Assembly (NCBI GenBank): GCA_024278595.1
Contig: JAJRSW010000099.1
Coordinates: 69,573 to 133,572, forward strand
Origin: Fidelibacterota bacterium
GTDB lineage: Bacteria; Fidelibacterota; UBA8477; JABMPR01
DNA: 64,000 nt
Direction of reading: 5' to 3'
The position numbers and the translations under genes are program-made. This document shows positions 1-9,927 of this stretch, piece after piece. The notes beneath the pieces are model-generated. The model searched no databases and was not told the origin of the DNA. It saw only the letters and a program-made list of their open reading frames with translations. Numbering within the stretch: the first letter of the stretch is position 1; each line of letters begins with the position of its first letter.

Positions 1-62
1 GTGATGAGCTTGGTATCGGAGAATGACAAGTAATGGCAATATTAATCAGAAGGAGAAAAAAA

Positions 63-2549
63 ATGGCTATGCGAAAGATTGCTACCATGATGCTTTTGAT
101 CTGTCTGGGATTCGTGTTCGCGCAGGATAATCTGCTAATCAATCCTGGTATGGAAGATCAAACCCCTGCGTTTTGGACCCCCCTGAACGGAACATTCGGC
201 TCTGAGGTCGATGTTACTGATTCAGACATGGCGTATGCAGGTTTCCATTCGTTCACCATCACCAAATCTGCTACAACAACAGATATGGTGGGCTGGGTGT
301 CGGATAACAATGCCGATCTGTATTGGAACAATGCAGCAGCATCCACCTACAATCTGAGTGCTTGGGTGAAACTGGCTGGTGTGAACACTGCACCTGCCAA
401 TGACGACGCAAAGATCGGCTTGATCTTTGAGTTTCTGGATGGCTCAGGTAATGAACTGGTTACCGAATACCTCTGGGCTGACCAGAGTGCTGCTGATGCT
501 GACTGGGCAGAACTAAGTGCTGTGACCATTCTAACCGCTGAACCAGCCGAAATTATCGTGAAACTGATCATGGGTAAAGATGCCACTGGAATGGCTTATT
601 TCGACAATGTGGGTTGTGGGACAACACCCAATTGGACCATGGGTCTGTTCAATGGCAATGCTGAAACAGTCCATGGCTGGTTGAGCTGGTATGCCGGTGA
701 CAATGGATCCTATGGTACCGTAACCAGTAATGTTCCTCATACTGGCGATTATAGTCAGGAACTCTGGAAACCAGATACAACCAGCTCAAGTTCAGAGATC
801 GTGTACTATTCCGTACCCGTTCCCGTTGTTGCTGGCGACTGGTACAAGGTTGGATTCTGGGTAAAGACCGTTGGTGTGAACTCGGATCCTGGATTTGAGG
901 CCAGCTTTATCACTAAATCCCGTCTGGATGATCGCCTGGGTATCACTTTCTTCTTCCACAGTGACGCAGTCATTGATCAGGGTTGGAGCCTGAGTGGTGG
1001 AGACAAATTTGTCTATATCGATCAGACCACTACAGATACTGATTGGACTCACTACACGGTAATGGAACGCGCTCCCGATGATGCCACCGGTATCTCTGTT
1101 CGCTCACGTTACACTTCCAATCCCACCGGTCTGAGCTATTTTGATGATTTCTCGGTTGAGAGAATGATCGAAGTAGGGCCTGAGGTCATTGGGGACAACA
1201 GTATGGAAGATCAATCACCAGCCTTCTGGTCGCCTATGAACGCAACCTTCGGGAATGAAGTTGGTGTCACAGGTCCAGATGACTCGTACGCTGGTTTCCA
1301 TTCGTTCATTATTACCAAAGATGCTGCAACCGCAAACATGGTTGGCTGGTCCTCGGACAATAACGCTGACCTGTACTGGAATAATGCGGCTGCCTCCACT
1401 TACAACCTGAGTGGTTGGGTGAAATTAGCTGGCGTGAACACCGCTCCAGCTAATGATGATGCGAAGATCGGACTGGCCTTCGTATTTATGGATGGTTCAG
1501 GTAATGAACTGGTCACCGAATACCTCTGGGCTGACCAGAGTGTTGCTGATGCAGACTGGGCGGAGCTCAGTGCTGTGACCATTCTGACCGCAGAACCTGC
1601 TGAAGTTGTCATAAAGATGATCATGGGTAAGGATGCCACCGGAACCGTTTATTTTGATAATCTGGGTTGCGGAACAACACCTAACTGGACCATGGGTCTG
1701 TTCAATGGCAATGCTGAGACAGTTAGTGGTTGGCTGAGTTGGTATGCTGGTGACAATGGTTCTTATGGCACAGTCACCAACACTGATGCCCATACCGGCA
1801 ACTATAGCCAGGAGCTCTTCAAGCCTGACACGACAAGCTCTTCCTCCGAGATCGTTTACTATTCGATTCCTTATCCGGTTATGCCTGGTGAATGGTATAA
1901 GGTTGGATTCTGGACCAAGACCGTTGGTGTGAACTCAGATCCTGGATTTGAGCCATCATACACAACCAAAGAGCGTCTGGATGACCGAATGGGAATCACG
2001 TACTTTTTCCATAGTGATGGTGTCATTGACCAGGGTTGGAGTCTGAGTGGTGGAGACAAATTCGTCTACATCGATCAAACGACCACAGATTCTGATTGGA
2101 CCTATTATGAGGTTGCTGAGCAAGCTCCCATGGATGCCACCGGTATCTCAGTCCGCTCAAGGTATACTTCCCATCCAACCGGTCTTTCCTTCTGGGATGA
2201 CTTTACGGTGAAGAAATTGGTTGCTGCTCCAGTAGCGATCGATGATAATTTTGAGCTGGTTGTGACTCCTAATGAGTACCTATTGAGTCAGAATTACCCC
2301 AATCCATTTAATCCTACTACCACCATCGAATACACGCTTCCCGTGGATGGTATGGTTAACCTGGATATCTACAATGTACTGGGTCAGAAGATCAAGACCT
2401 TGTATGCTGGCCATCAAAATGCCGGTCAGCACAGTGTTATGTGGGATGCCTCCAATGCCGCAGGTGAAGCTGTTGCTACAGGTGTCTATATCTATGTCCT
2501 GAGCGGGATCGATGCCCAGGTCACTCAAAAAATGGTGCTTATCCGCTAA
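63..2549 (+). CDS. Secreted duplicated carbohydrate-binding-like protein with T9SS sorting domain
   Basis: An 828-residue secreted protein. I chose the ATG at 63 because AGGAG lies at 51-55; an upstream in-frame ATG at 33 would put a charged RRRKK stretch before the signal peptide. The signal peptide ends near residue 20 (FVFAQ). The body is two almost identical 351-residue units (DNA period 1053 bp, starting at 150 and 1203). Each unit has two jelly-roll-like halves resembling CBM4/9-type modules (conserved SGWVKL, YFDN and YFDDF segments), so four modules in all. NYPNPFNP at about 744-751 opens a T9SS type A sorting domain that runs to the C-terminus. It is probably a surface glycan-binding protein of the adjacent TonB/ABC system. 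No catalytic domain is recognised. The duplication is directly visible; ligand binding is inferred. Confidence 0.8.
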   Translation: MAMRKIATMMLLICLGFVFAQDNLLINPGMEDQTPAFWTPLNGTFGSEVDVTDSDMAYAGFHSFTITKSATTTDMVGWVSDNNADLYWNNAAASTYNLSAWVKLAGVNTAPANDDAKIGLIFEFLDGSGNELVTEYLWADQSAADADWAELSAVTILTAEPAEIIVKLIMGKDATGMAYFDNVGCGTTPNWTMGLFNGNAETVHGWLSWYAGDNGSYGTVTSNVPHTGDYSQELWKPDTTSSSSEIVYYSVPVPVVAGDWYKVGFWVKTVGVNSDPGFEASFITKSRLDDRLGITFFFHSDAVIDQGWSLSGGDKFVYIDQTTTDTDWTHYTVMERAPDDATGISVRSRYTSNPTGLSYFDDFSVERMIEVGPEVIGDNSMEDQSPAFWSPMNATFGNEVGVTGPDDSYAGFHSFIITKDAATANMVGWSSDNNADLYWNNAAASTYNLSGWVKLAGVNTAPANDDAKIGLAFVFMDGSGNELVTEYLWADQSVADADWAELSAVTILTAEPAEVVIKMIMGKDATGTVYFDNLGCGTTPNWTMGLFNGNAETVSGWLSWYAGDNGSYGTVTNTDAHTGNYSQELFKPDTTSSSSEIVYYSIPYPVMPGEWYKVGFWTKTVGVNSDPGFEPSYTTKERLDDRMGITYFFHSDGVIDQGWSLSGGDKFVYIDQTTTDSDWTYYEVAEQAPMDATGISVRSRYTSHPTGLSFWDDFTVKKLVAAPVAIDDNFELVVTPNEYLLSQNYPNPFNPTTTIEYTLPVDGMVNLDIYNVLGQKIKTLYAGHQNAGQHSVMWDASNAAGEAVATGVYIYVLSGIDAQVTQKMVLIR
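150..2240 (+). repeat. Two tandem 1053-bp in-gene repeats
   Basis: Two consecutive copies start at 150 and 1203 with a 1053-bp period in frame. The translations match over most of their length, including MEDQ.PAFW near the start and TGLSYFDDF or TGLSFWDDF near the end. DNA divergence is mostly at third positions, so the duplication is old enough to have drifted but still selected. Confidence 0.85.
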
Positions 2550-2576
2550 TTAAATTGCGGTAATTGTACCTGTTTT

Positions 2577-2610
2577 GGCTGGGTTGTCTTCCGGCAACCC
2601 AGCCAAATTT
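2577..2610 (+). terminator. Hairpin terminator after the CBM-like gene
   Basis: A perfect 10-bp stem, GGCTGGGTTG (2577-2586) with CAACCCAGCC (2595-2604), encloses an 8-nt loop and is followed by AAATTT. The T-run is short, so it could be a weak terminator or attenuator separating this gene from the TonB operon. Confidence 0.6.
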
Positions 2611-2648
2611 ACACAATATTACGTTCCCTGAATGAGGAGGTCATGAGC

Positions 2649-5306
2649 ATGACGTCTATTAACCTGTACAAACAATTTCTTGGACTATTACTGATCTTTC
2701 CCCTGCTGTTATCAGCCGGTGTCACAGGCAAAATAACTGGAATAGTCGTTGATGCAGGTACCTCCGAACCCCTTATTGGTGTTAATGTAATCATAGATGG
2801 TACAGGCATAGGAGCCTCTACTGATATTGATGGATATTACAATATCATCGGAATACCACCGGGCAGCTACTCCATCAGGGCCAGTTATATCGCCTACAGC
2901 CTTACCATACTAACTGATGTAAAGGTCATGGTGGATCTAACCACCGAAGCAAACTTCAATCTTCAACCGGAAGTTCTGGAAGGCTCCGTAGTAACTGTTG
3001 TAGCACGAGCACCCACGGTCCGGAAAGATGTTACCTCCACATCCTATCGGGTGGGAGCTGAGGAAATTGAAGCGCTCCAGGTAGAAAACCTTAGCGATCT
3101 CATAAACCTCCAGGCTGGGGTCGTGGAAGGCCATTTCAGAGGGGGACGTAGCGGGGAAGTGATGTATATTGTCGATGGTATTCCCATCAACGACAGCTAT
3201 TCCGGTGATGTACCTCTGGATGTGGAAAATGATATGATCCAAGCCATGGAAGTGATCAGTGGTACTTTTAACGCTGAATATGGACAGGCCATGTCCGGGA
3301 TCGTGAATATCGTAACCAAAGAGGGCCAGGATTATTTGAAGGGTCGGGTGTCATCTTATTTTGGTGATTTTCTATCAAATCATAATGATGTATTCAACCA
3401 CATTAACGAAGTGAATCCGATGGCCATCAATAGTATTCAATTCAGTCTCAGCGGTCCACTTCCCATGTTATTCAATATACCGGCAAACTTTTCAATGCTA
3501 TTTCGGCGTTATTCCAGCCAGGGATATCTATTCGGGGAACAACTGTTTTTACCTTCGGATTCATCAAATTTCAATGATCCGGACAATCCGTATGTTGAGC
3601 AAACGGGGAGCGGAGAGGTCGTCGCTCTGGCACCCCTGCTGCGTGAGACTGTTCAGGGAAAGCTAACCTACAAGCTTTATGCAAAAGGCAAATTAAATAT
3701 TTCTGGCTATTATCAGTCTAAAGCCTATCGGGATTATGATCGTTCTTTTAAGTATAACCCAGAAGGCAACTATCAACGGGTCAGCAGCAGCTATCGCGCT
3801 TCTCTTCAGTTTACCCATCTTTTTAGTGCAGCATCCATGATCACTATTAATGGGTCAAGCGGACTTACGGAATATGGTCAGTATGTCTATGAAGACTGGG
3901 AGGATCCCAGATATGCACCGCTCTGGTACAGCAGTGGAACTGGCTCAAATGGCTTTTCCACCGGTGGGATGCGGATGTGGCAGCACCGCAGGAGCAACCA
4001 GGACAATATTGGCAAAATAGATTTCACCAGTCAGGTCACTAAGAATCAGAAGATTGGGGCGGGAGTGAGCTTGAAACAAAGCAATCTCTGGTTGCATGAG
4101 TTCTGGTTTTACTTCGATGAGAATAATAAGGTTATCCAACCCCCGGATTCGTCCTGGTACAACAATAGTTATCGCCATAAACCCATTGAATTTTCAGCTT
4201 TTATCCAGGATAAACTTGAATTGGGTGAAATGATCATAAATGCCGGTTTGCGTTATGATTTTTTTGATCCGGATGCTTTTATCCCGATCAATTTTGACGA
4301 TCCTCGTCATTCAGTACTGCGGCAGGCCGCCACATCAGCTCAGCTAAGTCCCCGGCTTGGGATAGCCTATCCCATCACCGACCTGGGTGTGATCCATTTC
4401 AGCTATGGACATTTCTTCCAGATTCCGGCCTATGAACATCTCTATATCAATCCTGATTTCGAAGTATCCCTGATCCAGATCGAAGGTGATCAACCTCCCA
4501 GAGGGCGTTTCAATGCCATGGGAAACGCCGAGCTGCAGCCCCAGAAGACAGTCAGTTATGAGATCGGTTTAAAGCAGGGCTTGACCCAAAATCTAACTAT
4601 CGATGTCACTGCCTTTAACAAGGACATTCGTGATCTTATCGGTATGGAAGTCCATGACGATATTTTCGGGGGTCGTTATTTCCGTTTCATTAACCGTGAC
4701 TATGCAAATGTCAGAGGGATTACGGTAGCTTTTGAACAGCGTCAGACTCCCGGTGGATTCGGTTTTGGGATCGATTATACCTATCAGTCCGCCACGGGAA
4801 ATTCATCAGATCCAAACGAAGAATGGATTCGTCAACAGGTTAATCCACCGATCGAATCTGAAAAAAAACGGGTAATTCTGGACTGGGATCAAACCCACTC
4901 CCTGAACCTCAGTGCCACCACGACCCAAGCCGGTTACCGGATCAGCCTCATCGGAAAAATGGGCAGTGGCTTGCCTTATACCAGATCATCCGCCCGCTAT
5001 TCCAACCGGATCTACAATGGGGAACGAGAGCCTATGACCCTGACCCTTGATTTCAATATTGCCAAAGAAGTCGAAATTGCAGGTCTGAATCTTTCACCTT
5101 ATATAAAGATCACCAATCTCCTGGATCGCAAGAATACCAAAGATGTCTACGACTCAAGCGGCTCCGCCGAGTTTGACTTTGATATGAATTTTCAGACTTA
5201 TCGGGGTATCAAGACCCAGGAAGAATTTTATATGCGGCCAGATTTTTATTACGAACCGCGCAAGATTCTTGTGGGATTTGCTGTGGGATTTGGAGGTCCA
5301 TCATGA
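2649..5306 (+). CDS. TonB-dependent receptor with carboxypeptidase-regulatory-like N-domain
   Basis: An 885-residue outer-membrane receptor that would bind a large nutrient and import it using TonB energy. I start it at 2649 because GAGGAGG (2634-2640) is then spaced 8 nt from the ATG; the in-frame ATG at 2643 is too close. After a signal peptide (about 1-24) comes a CarboxypepD_reg-like beta domain (about 24-105, GKITGIVVD...GYYNIIGIPPGSY). Next is a plug domain (about 120-220, with VMYIVDGIPIND and NAEYGQAMSGIVNIVTK) and a beta-barrel to the end. It overlaps the next gene by 4 bp (ATGA), so the two are probably coupled. Substrate is not visible; the sugar ABC transporter and GH130 genes downstream suggest an oligosaccharide. 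Confidence 0.88.
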   Translation: MTSINLYKQFLGLLLIFPLLLSAGVTGKITGIVVDAGTSEPLIGVNVIIDGTGIGASTDIDGYYNIIGIPPGSYSIRASYIAYSLTILTDVKVMVDLTTEANFNLQPEVLEGSVVTVVARAPTVRKDVTSTSYRVGAEEIEALQVENLSDLINLQAGVVEGHFRGGRSGEVMYIVDGIPINDSYSGDVPLDVENDMIQAMEVISGTFNAEYGQAMSGIVNIVTKEGQDYLKGRVSSYFGDFLSNHNDVFNHINEVNPMAINSIQFSLSGPLPMLFNIPANFSMLFRRYSSQGYLFGEQLFLPSDSSNFNDPDNPYVEQTGSGEVVALAPLLRETVQGKLTYKLYAKGKLNISGYYQSKAYRDYDRSFKYNPEGNYQRVSSSYRASLQFTHLFSAASMITINGSSGLTEYGQYVYEDWEDPRYAPLWYSSGTGSNGFSTGGMRMWQHRRSNQDNIGKIDFTSQVTKNQKIGAGVSLKQSNLWLHEFWFYFDENNKVIQPPDSSWYNNSYRHKPIEFSAFIQDKLELGEMIINAGLRYDFFDPDAFIPINFDDPRHSVLRQAATSAQLSPRLGIAYPITDLGVIHFSYGHFFQIPAYEHLYINPDFEVSLIQIEGDQPPRGRFNAMGNAELQPQKTVSYEIGLKQGLTQNLTIDVTAFNKDIRDLIGMEVHDDIFGGRYFRFINRDYANVRGITVAFEQRQTPGGFGFGIDYTYQSATGNSSDPNEEWIRQQVNPPIESEKKRVILDWDQTHSLNLSATTTQAGYRISLIGKMGSGLPYTRSSARYSNRIYNGEREPMTLTLDFNIAKEVEIAGLNLSPYIKITNLLDRKNTKDVYDSSGSAEFDFDMNFQTYRGIKTQEEFYMRPDFYYEPRKILVGFAVGFGGPS

Positions 5307-8300
5307 GTACTCGAATCAGTCAATTTGTGATGTGCGTTCTGCTGGCAGGATTCATTCAACCCTATCTGGGAGAACTTTTGGCTCAGACTCCTCAGGAGTT
5401 TAGAGGGGATAAACTTTACCGCCGCATAGGAACTATGGATGGTAATTTGGTCCTTACCAAATATAAGAATTATGGTGAAGTCACGGATTACCCCAATGAG
5501 CCATCCTGCAACTGGCCCAGTTTTGGTCGTCACTACTGCGATGGTGTGGCCATGATCGTGTCTGCTGAAGTTTTAAATGGGTATGGAGAGCTAATCCACC
5601 CCATGGAGACTCAATATCGGGAATTTGTTGACAAATCCCCTGAGGATATCCCCTGGGGCTTTGAGCCACGACCACTTTGGTTCAATATGGATCCCCAGGA
5701 AAATAAAATTCCGGCTATCAGCAATGAACCCATCAGTTGGCCTGACGGCTGGCCGGACAAAAGCAGTAGCTGGAATGGTTACTGGAATGGGTATTTCGGG
5801 AAGGGCATATTTAACGCTGATCTAGAGACGGTCTTTGTATTTGGTGATGATCCGGACAAAGAGTTTAATCGGGAGATCCCAGGGTATAATTACTGGTGTG
5901 ATGAACTGGATTCAACCCGGGGGGGGCTCGGATTATGGGTGAAGGCTCGCGGTTTCCAGTGGAGCCATGTTCTGGCTGAGGATTGTATCTTCTGGCTCTA
6001 CAGCATTACCAACGAATCGACCCATGATTACCAGAAAACCTTTTATGCCCAATATCTGGATTGGGGTGTGGGAGGTGTGGAAGATGGAGCCGATGATATT
6101 GGTGAGTACGACGCTGAACTGGATATCGCCTTTGCCTATGACACGGATGGCTATGGCACTCCGGGTAACTGGTCTCCCGTGGGCTATGCCGGGTATGCCT
6201 TTTTGGAAAGTCCGGGCATCGGAAACGATGGCATTGACAATGATCTGGACGGGATCATCGATGAAAAACGGGACAGCAATGGTCCTGGTACCTGGATCGA
6301 TACCCCACCTTATGGTTTTGATGGTGCAGCCTGGGACGCCTTTGTTGAAGTGTTTCTACGGGAGCCCACCGCCCACTGGTCCACTGATGAGGACTGTGAT
6401 TGGGATGGATATACTGATATGAACAGTAACGGTGTCTGGGACTTTGATGAACCCTTGAATGATGATCTGGGAGCAGATGGTGTGGGACCTTACGCTATCC
6501 ACTATACCGGTCCAGACGAGGGAGAGGGTGATGGTTTGCCCACCGATGGAGAACCGGACTATAACGAAACTGACCCAGATGAATCGGATCAGATTGGCCT
6601 GACCGGCTTCGAGATCTTCCCGGTTCATGAATATGAATTGACTGACGATGAAAGAAATTGGGATGTGTTCTCGGCATCGCTGGTTCCCGTAAATGAGTTG
6701 TTGCAGCCTAATAACCTGGGGATGTTCTTCTCTTCTGGAACCTTTCCCCTCGGCGTAGGGCAAACAGAACGGTACTCCATGGCACTGCTCTTCGGCGAGG
6801 ATCGGGATGACCTACTCAAGAACAAACGCACGGTCCAGCAGATCTATAATGCTGATTATCGATTCTCAAAACCACCCTTGAAACCCACCGTTTCTGTTTA
6901 TGCAGGTGATGGAGAAGTGACTCTGGTATGGGACGATATAGCTGAACAATCCTTTGATCCATTTTTACAGGATTATGATTTTGAGGGCTATCTCATCTAT
7001 AAATCGACGGAAGCTCAATTTTTAGAGGACAAGATCATTACCGACTCATACGGCAATCTGACCTTCCGCAAACCGGTAGCTCAATTTGATCTGGATGATG
7101 AGTGGGCAGGACCCCATCCCATCGATATCTATGGTGTGAAATTCAATATGGGTGACAATACTGGTTTGAAACATACCTGGACCGATACGGATGTTGACAA
7201 TGGTCAAACCTATTATTATGCTGTTGTATCCTATGATTATGGACTAGTCGACTATGGTAGTGGAGCTCCAGAAGGTCTGGCCCCCAGCCTGTGTGCTTCG
7301 ATCATCAAAACCGATGCATTTGGTAGGGTTACTTTTTTGGATGTGAATTGTGGTATAGCCATTCCACGGCCTTACTCTGCTGGTTATACCCCCCCCCAAT
7401 TAGCTGATGAGATTATGCAGGAAGGTCCGGCAACTGGTAGTATCAATGTAACTATTGTTGAAAAAAACAATGTGCCCAGCGGCTTATTGACCTATGAACT
7501 TGAATTCCATGAGACCACGAATTTTCATACGGCTCCAATTCCCCAATACACCATGCGGGATGTGGTTCAGGACACGCTGGTACTGGACACCATGGATGTT
7601 GTTATCATGGGGCAGGAAAGTCCCATTTTTAACGGAAGTATTATTACTTTCCATAATGATACCAATATCGTGTATGATGTTGAGAATAGTGGCTGGCGGG
7701 TAGGTGGATCAGATTATATACCCCGCATTCGCCTAAACCCGGACTGGGAGGACATATCCGGTCGGCGCCTCAATTTGAATATGCCTGCTGATTTTGAGAT
7801 TGAGTTCCTGGATTCCAATTCAACTCAGACTGAAAATGCATTCGGGCTTAGTTCCCGGATGGTGAACATACGGATCAACAATATCACCGATTCCACAGAG
7901 GTGCCCTTTGCACTTTATGACCACAATCGTAGCGAGGATTATAATCATGGTGATGACCTGGTGATTATCGTCCCCGATGATGATTTTATCTTCCGGAAAT
8001 ACACCTCCTGGGTGATCCGCTTTGATTCAAAATTCACTGTGGACACGGTTTGGGTTGACGGTGTACCGACATTGGATACAACGGCCTCCACCACCGATCC
8101 ACCTTCAGCTGGAGATATCTATCTTCTCAAAACTAAAAAACCCTTCCGGGATGGGGAAAAGTACCGCTTTTCCATCAATGGCGCTGATTCAAGTAATGCC
8201 CGAGCAAAAGATGAATTAAGTGACATCTATGTCGTGCCGGATCCCTATGTGGTCACTGCATCCTGGGAACCACAGAATTATTTCAAATTCGGACGAGGCG

Positions 8301-8530
8301 AGCGTAAACTACATTTTTTTAATCTACCAAGAATATGCACCATCAGGATCTATACTTTGAATGGGCATCTGGTAGATACCATCGAGCATCAGTCAGCTGC
8401 TGATGATGGGATGGAAGCCTGGGATCTGCTCTCCAGTGAAGGAAGTGAGATCTCATTTGGCATCTATTTCTACCATGTGGATGCGCCTGATGTTGGGACC
8501 CACATCGGCCGATTTAGCGTTATTAAGTAG
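5303..8530 (+). CDS. Large secreted TonB-receptor-associated protein, uncharacterised
   Basis: A 1075-residue secreted protein whose ATG overlaps the receptor stop (ATGA). The signal peptide ends near residue 28 (ELLAQ). The N-terminal half is rich in Asp/Gly/Trp and has calcium-loop-like acidic repeats (DNDLDGIIDE near 311 and DWDGYTDMNSNGVWDFDE further on). A fibronectin type III-like segment lies around 530-660 (VTLVWDD...YYYAVVSYD). The C-terminal ~70 residues (IRIYTLNGHLVDT...FGIYFYHVDAPD) have the fold pattern of a FlgD/T9SS sorting-like domain but lack the NPFNP motif. It sits where SusD-like partners sit in Bacteroidota, yet shows no SusD features. It may be a surface partner of the receptor. 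Function is not known. Confidence 0.75.
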   Translation: MSTRISQFVMCVLLAGFIQPYLGELLAQTPQEFRGDKLYRRIGTMDGNLVLTKYKNYGEVTDYPNEPSCNWPSFGRHYCDGVAMIVSAEVLNGYGELIHPMETQYREFVDKSPEDIPWGFEPRPLWFNMDPQENKIPAISNEPISWPDGWPDKSSSWNGYWNGYFGKGIFNADLETVFVFGDDPDKEFNREIPGYNYWCDELDSTRGGLGLWVKARGFQWSHVLAEDCIFWLYSITNESTHDYQKTFYAQYLDWGVGGVEDGADDIGEYDAELDIAFAYDTDGYGTPGNWSPVGYAGYAFLESPGIGNDGIDNDLDGIIDEKRDSNGPGTWIDTPPYGFDGAAWDAFVEVFLREPTAHWSTDEDCDWDGYTDMNSNGVWDFDEPLNDDLGADGVGPYAIHYTGPDEGEGDGLPTDGEPDYNETDPDESDQIGLTGFEIFPVHEYELTDDERNWDVFSASLVPVNELLQPNNLGMFFSSGTFPLGVGQTERYSMALLFGEDRDDLLKNKRTVQQIYNADYRFSKPPLKPTVSVYAGDGEVTLVWDDIAEQSFDPFLQDYDFEGYLIYKSTEAQFLEDKIITDSYGNLTFRKPVAQFDLDDEWAGPHPIDIYGVKFNMGDNTGLKHTWTDTDVDNGQTYYYAVVSYDYGLVDYGSGAPEGLAPSLCASIIKTDAFGRVTFLDVNCGIAIPRPYSAGYTPPQLADEIMQEGPATGSINVTIVEKNNVPSGLLTYELEFHETTNFHTAPIPQYTMRDVVQDTLVLDTMDVVIMGQESPIFNGSIITFHNDTNIVYDVENSGWRVGGSDYIPRIRLNPDWEDISGRRLNLNMPADFEIEFLDSNSTQTENAFGLSSRMVNIRINNITDSTEVPFALYDHNRSEDYNHGDDLVIIVPDDDFIFRKYTSWVIRFDSKFTVDTVWVDGVPTLDTTASTTDPPSAGDIYLLKTKKPFRDGEKYRFSINGADSSNARAKDELSDIYVVPDPYVVTASWEPQNYFKFGRGERKLHFFNLPRICTIRIYTLNGHLVDTIEHQSAADDGMEAWDLLSSEGSEISFGIYFYHVDAPDVGTHIGRFSVIK

Positions 8531-8549
8531 GGGTTATAGGTTCAGTAAA

Positions 8550-9911
8550 ATGCGCTTAATTCCAATCATAGTTCTTCTGTTGTCCATTCTGGCCGGATGT
8601 GAACGGCAATCTCATACAGGGTTAGCCCTTGTGAATGACCGTTCCATCAGCCAGGATGATTTTATTTTTGCCTATGAAACCAGTCCCCGTTCAGTCCTGG
8701 CTGGCCCCAGACAGAACGCTTATAAGCGCGTGCTGGATGGGCTGATCCAACGCATTCTACTGGCCCAGGAGGCCGCACGACGGGGTCTTCAGGGTGAGAC
8801 TGTTACGGCCAGAGAGCTGGAAGGGCTGGAGGATGCGGCCATTCGACGCGAGCTGTTTAGACGATCAATTCGTGATCAGGTAGCCGTAGCGGATCCAGAC
8901 TGCCGCAAGGCTTTTGAGCGGGACCAAAAAACGCTCTGGATCCAACATGCCGTGCTGGAATCCCTCTCAGATGTCACCCCCGGTGGTTGGGATCCAAGCT
9001 GGGAACACGTAGGCCTTAATCTAGCTACAAAGACAGTGGAAAGGGCTGGTTTTGGAACATTGGATCTCATCAGTTGGAATGATGTTGATCTTAAGCTGGA
9101 GGACCTGCTGTACGGACTTGATCTGGGGGAGGTGAGTGCACCCATCCGCAAAAATGGGGCGCTTCATGTGTTCAGACTGCTGAATGTTGAAACCAATATC
9201 ATGACCACAGAAAACCAGTATCAGGAGCAGCGTGAACATTACAGCAATGCTTTGCATAAAAGGCTGGAACATGGATTAGCTTTTAAATTTGTTCAGGACA
9301 TTATGAAACCTGAGGATCTCATCATCCGACGACAGACCTTGGAGCAGCTTACCCAGGTGGTCTGGCAGCATCATCCGGATAAGGATAGTCTTAGCGGTGG
9401 ATCTGTCAGCGAACTGAGTTCGCCCGTGTTAGAGCTTGATGAGCTAAATGGCTTGGAATTGGCCAGCTATCGATCAGGTACACTGTCGGTTGAGGATTTT
9501 AGATTCTACTATAAAATGAATCCCTATAAATTAAGGCGCACATCTCAGAATGAGTTGCAAAGGGACCTGATCAATGCCATCGGAATCTACGTTCGGGATA
9601 TTGTTTTCACCAGTAGGGGCAGAGTGGCTGGGTATGCAGATGCCCCTGAGGTCAAACAAGATTTGCAGTACTGGCGGGAACGTCTGCTAGCTTCTAAACT
9701 TAAGGCTTCCGTAGCTGCGGGTCTCCCGAACTCGGAAACAGATACCCTGGGGACAGTCAGCAAGCAGGCCGAGCAAGCACTCGCTGACCTGCTACTTAAT
9801 TTGAAACAAGCTGCCGCCATCCACATCGATGAGGAAATGCTGATGACCATTAAGACCAGCGATGAAGGACTGACGCGCAAAATAGACTTTTTTGCTGGAT
9901 ATTTAAATTGA
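8550..9911 (+). CDS. PpiC/SurA-like peptidyl-prolyl isomerase lipoprotein
   Basis: A 453-residue lipoprotein. The ATG at 8550 gives a signal peptide with lipobox LAGC (Cys17); the open frame continues upstream but inside the preceding gene. Residues about 25-100 look like a SurA/PpiC N-terminal chaperone segment (NDRSISQDDFIFAYE...LIQRILLAQEAARRG). A parvulin-like stretch follows (LGEVSAPIRKNGALHVFRLLN, near 190-210), then a helical second half. It would help outer-membrane or surface proteins fold in the periplasm. Its place in the operon suggests it serves the nearby receptor or PorV-like protein. Isomerase activity is uncertain because the parvulin domain is diverged. Confidence 0.72.
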   Translation: MRLIPIIVLLLSILAGCERQSHTGLALVNDRSISQDDFIFAYETSPRSVLAGPRQNAYKRVLDGLIQRILLAQEAARRGLQGETVTARELEGLEDAAIRRELFRRSIRDQVAVADPDCRKAFERDQKTLWIQHAVLESLSDVTPGGWDPSWEHVGLNLATKTVERAGFGTLDLISWNDVDLKLEDLLYGLDLGEVSAPIRKNGALHVFRLLNVETNIMTTENQYQEQREHYSNALHKRLEHGLAFKFVQDIMKPEDLIIRRQTLEQLTQVVWQHHPDKDSLSGGSVSELSSPVLELDELNGLELASYRSGTLSVEDFRFYYKMNPYKLRRTSQNELQRDLINAIGIYVRDIVFTSRGRVAGYADAPEVKQDLQYWRERLLASKLKASVAAGLPNSETDTLGTVSKQAEQALADLLLNLKQAAAIHIDEEMLMTIKTSDEGLTRKIDFFAGYLN

Positions 9912-9927
9912 GAGTTGGAGCGACAAT

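Noticed and set aside
1..33. Possible tail of an upstream gene
   Set aside because: Two frames end here with only 7-10 codons in view; too little to name or confirm.
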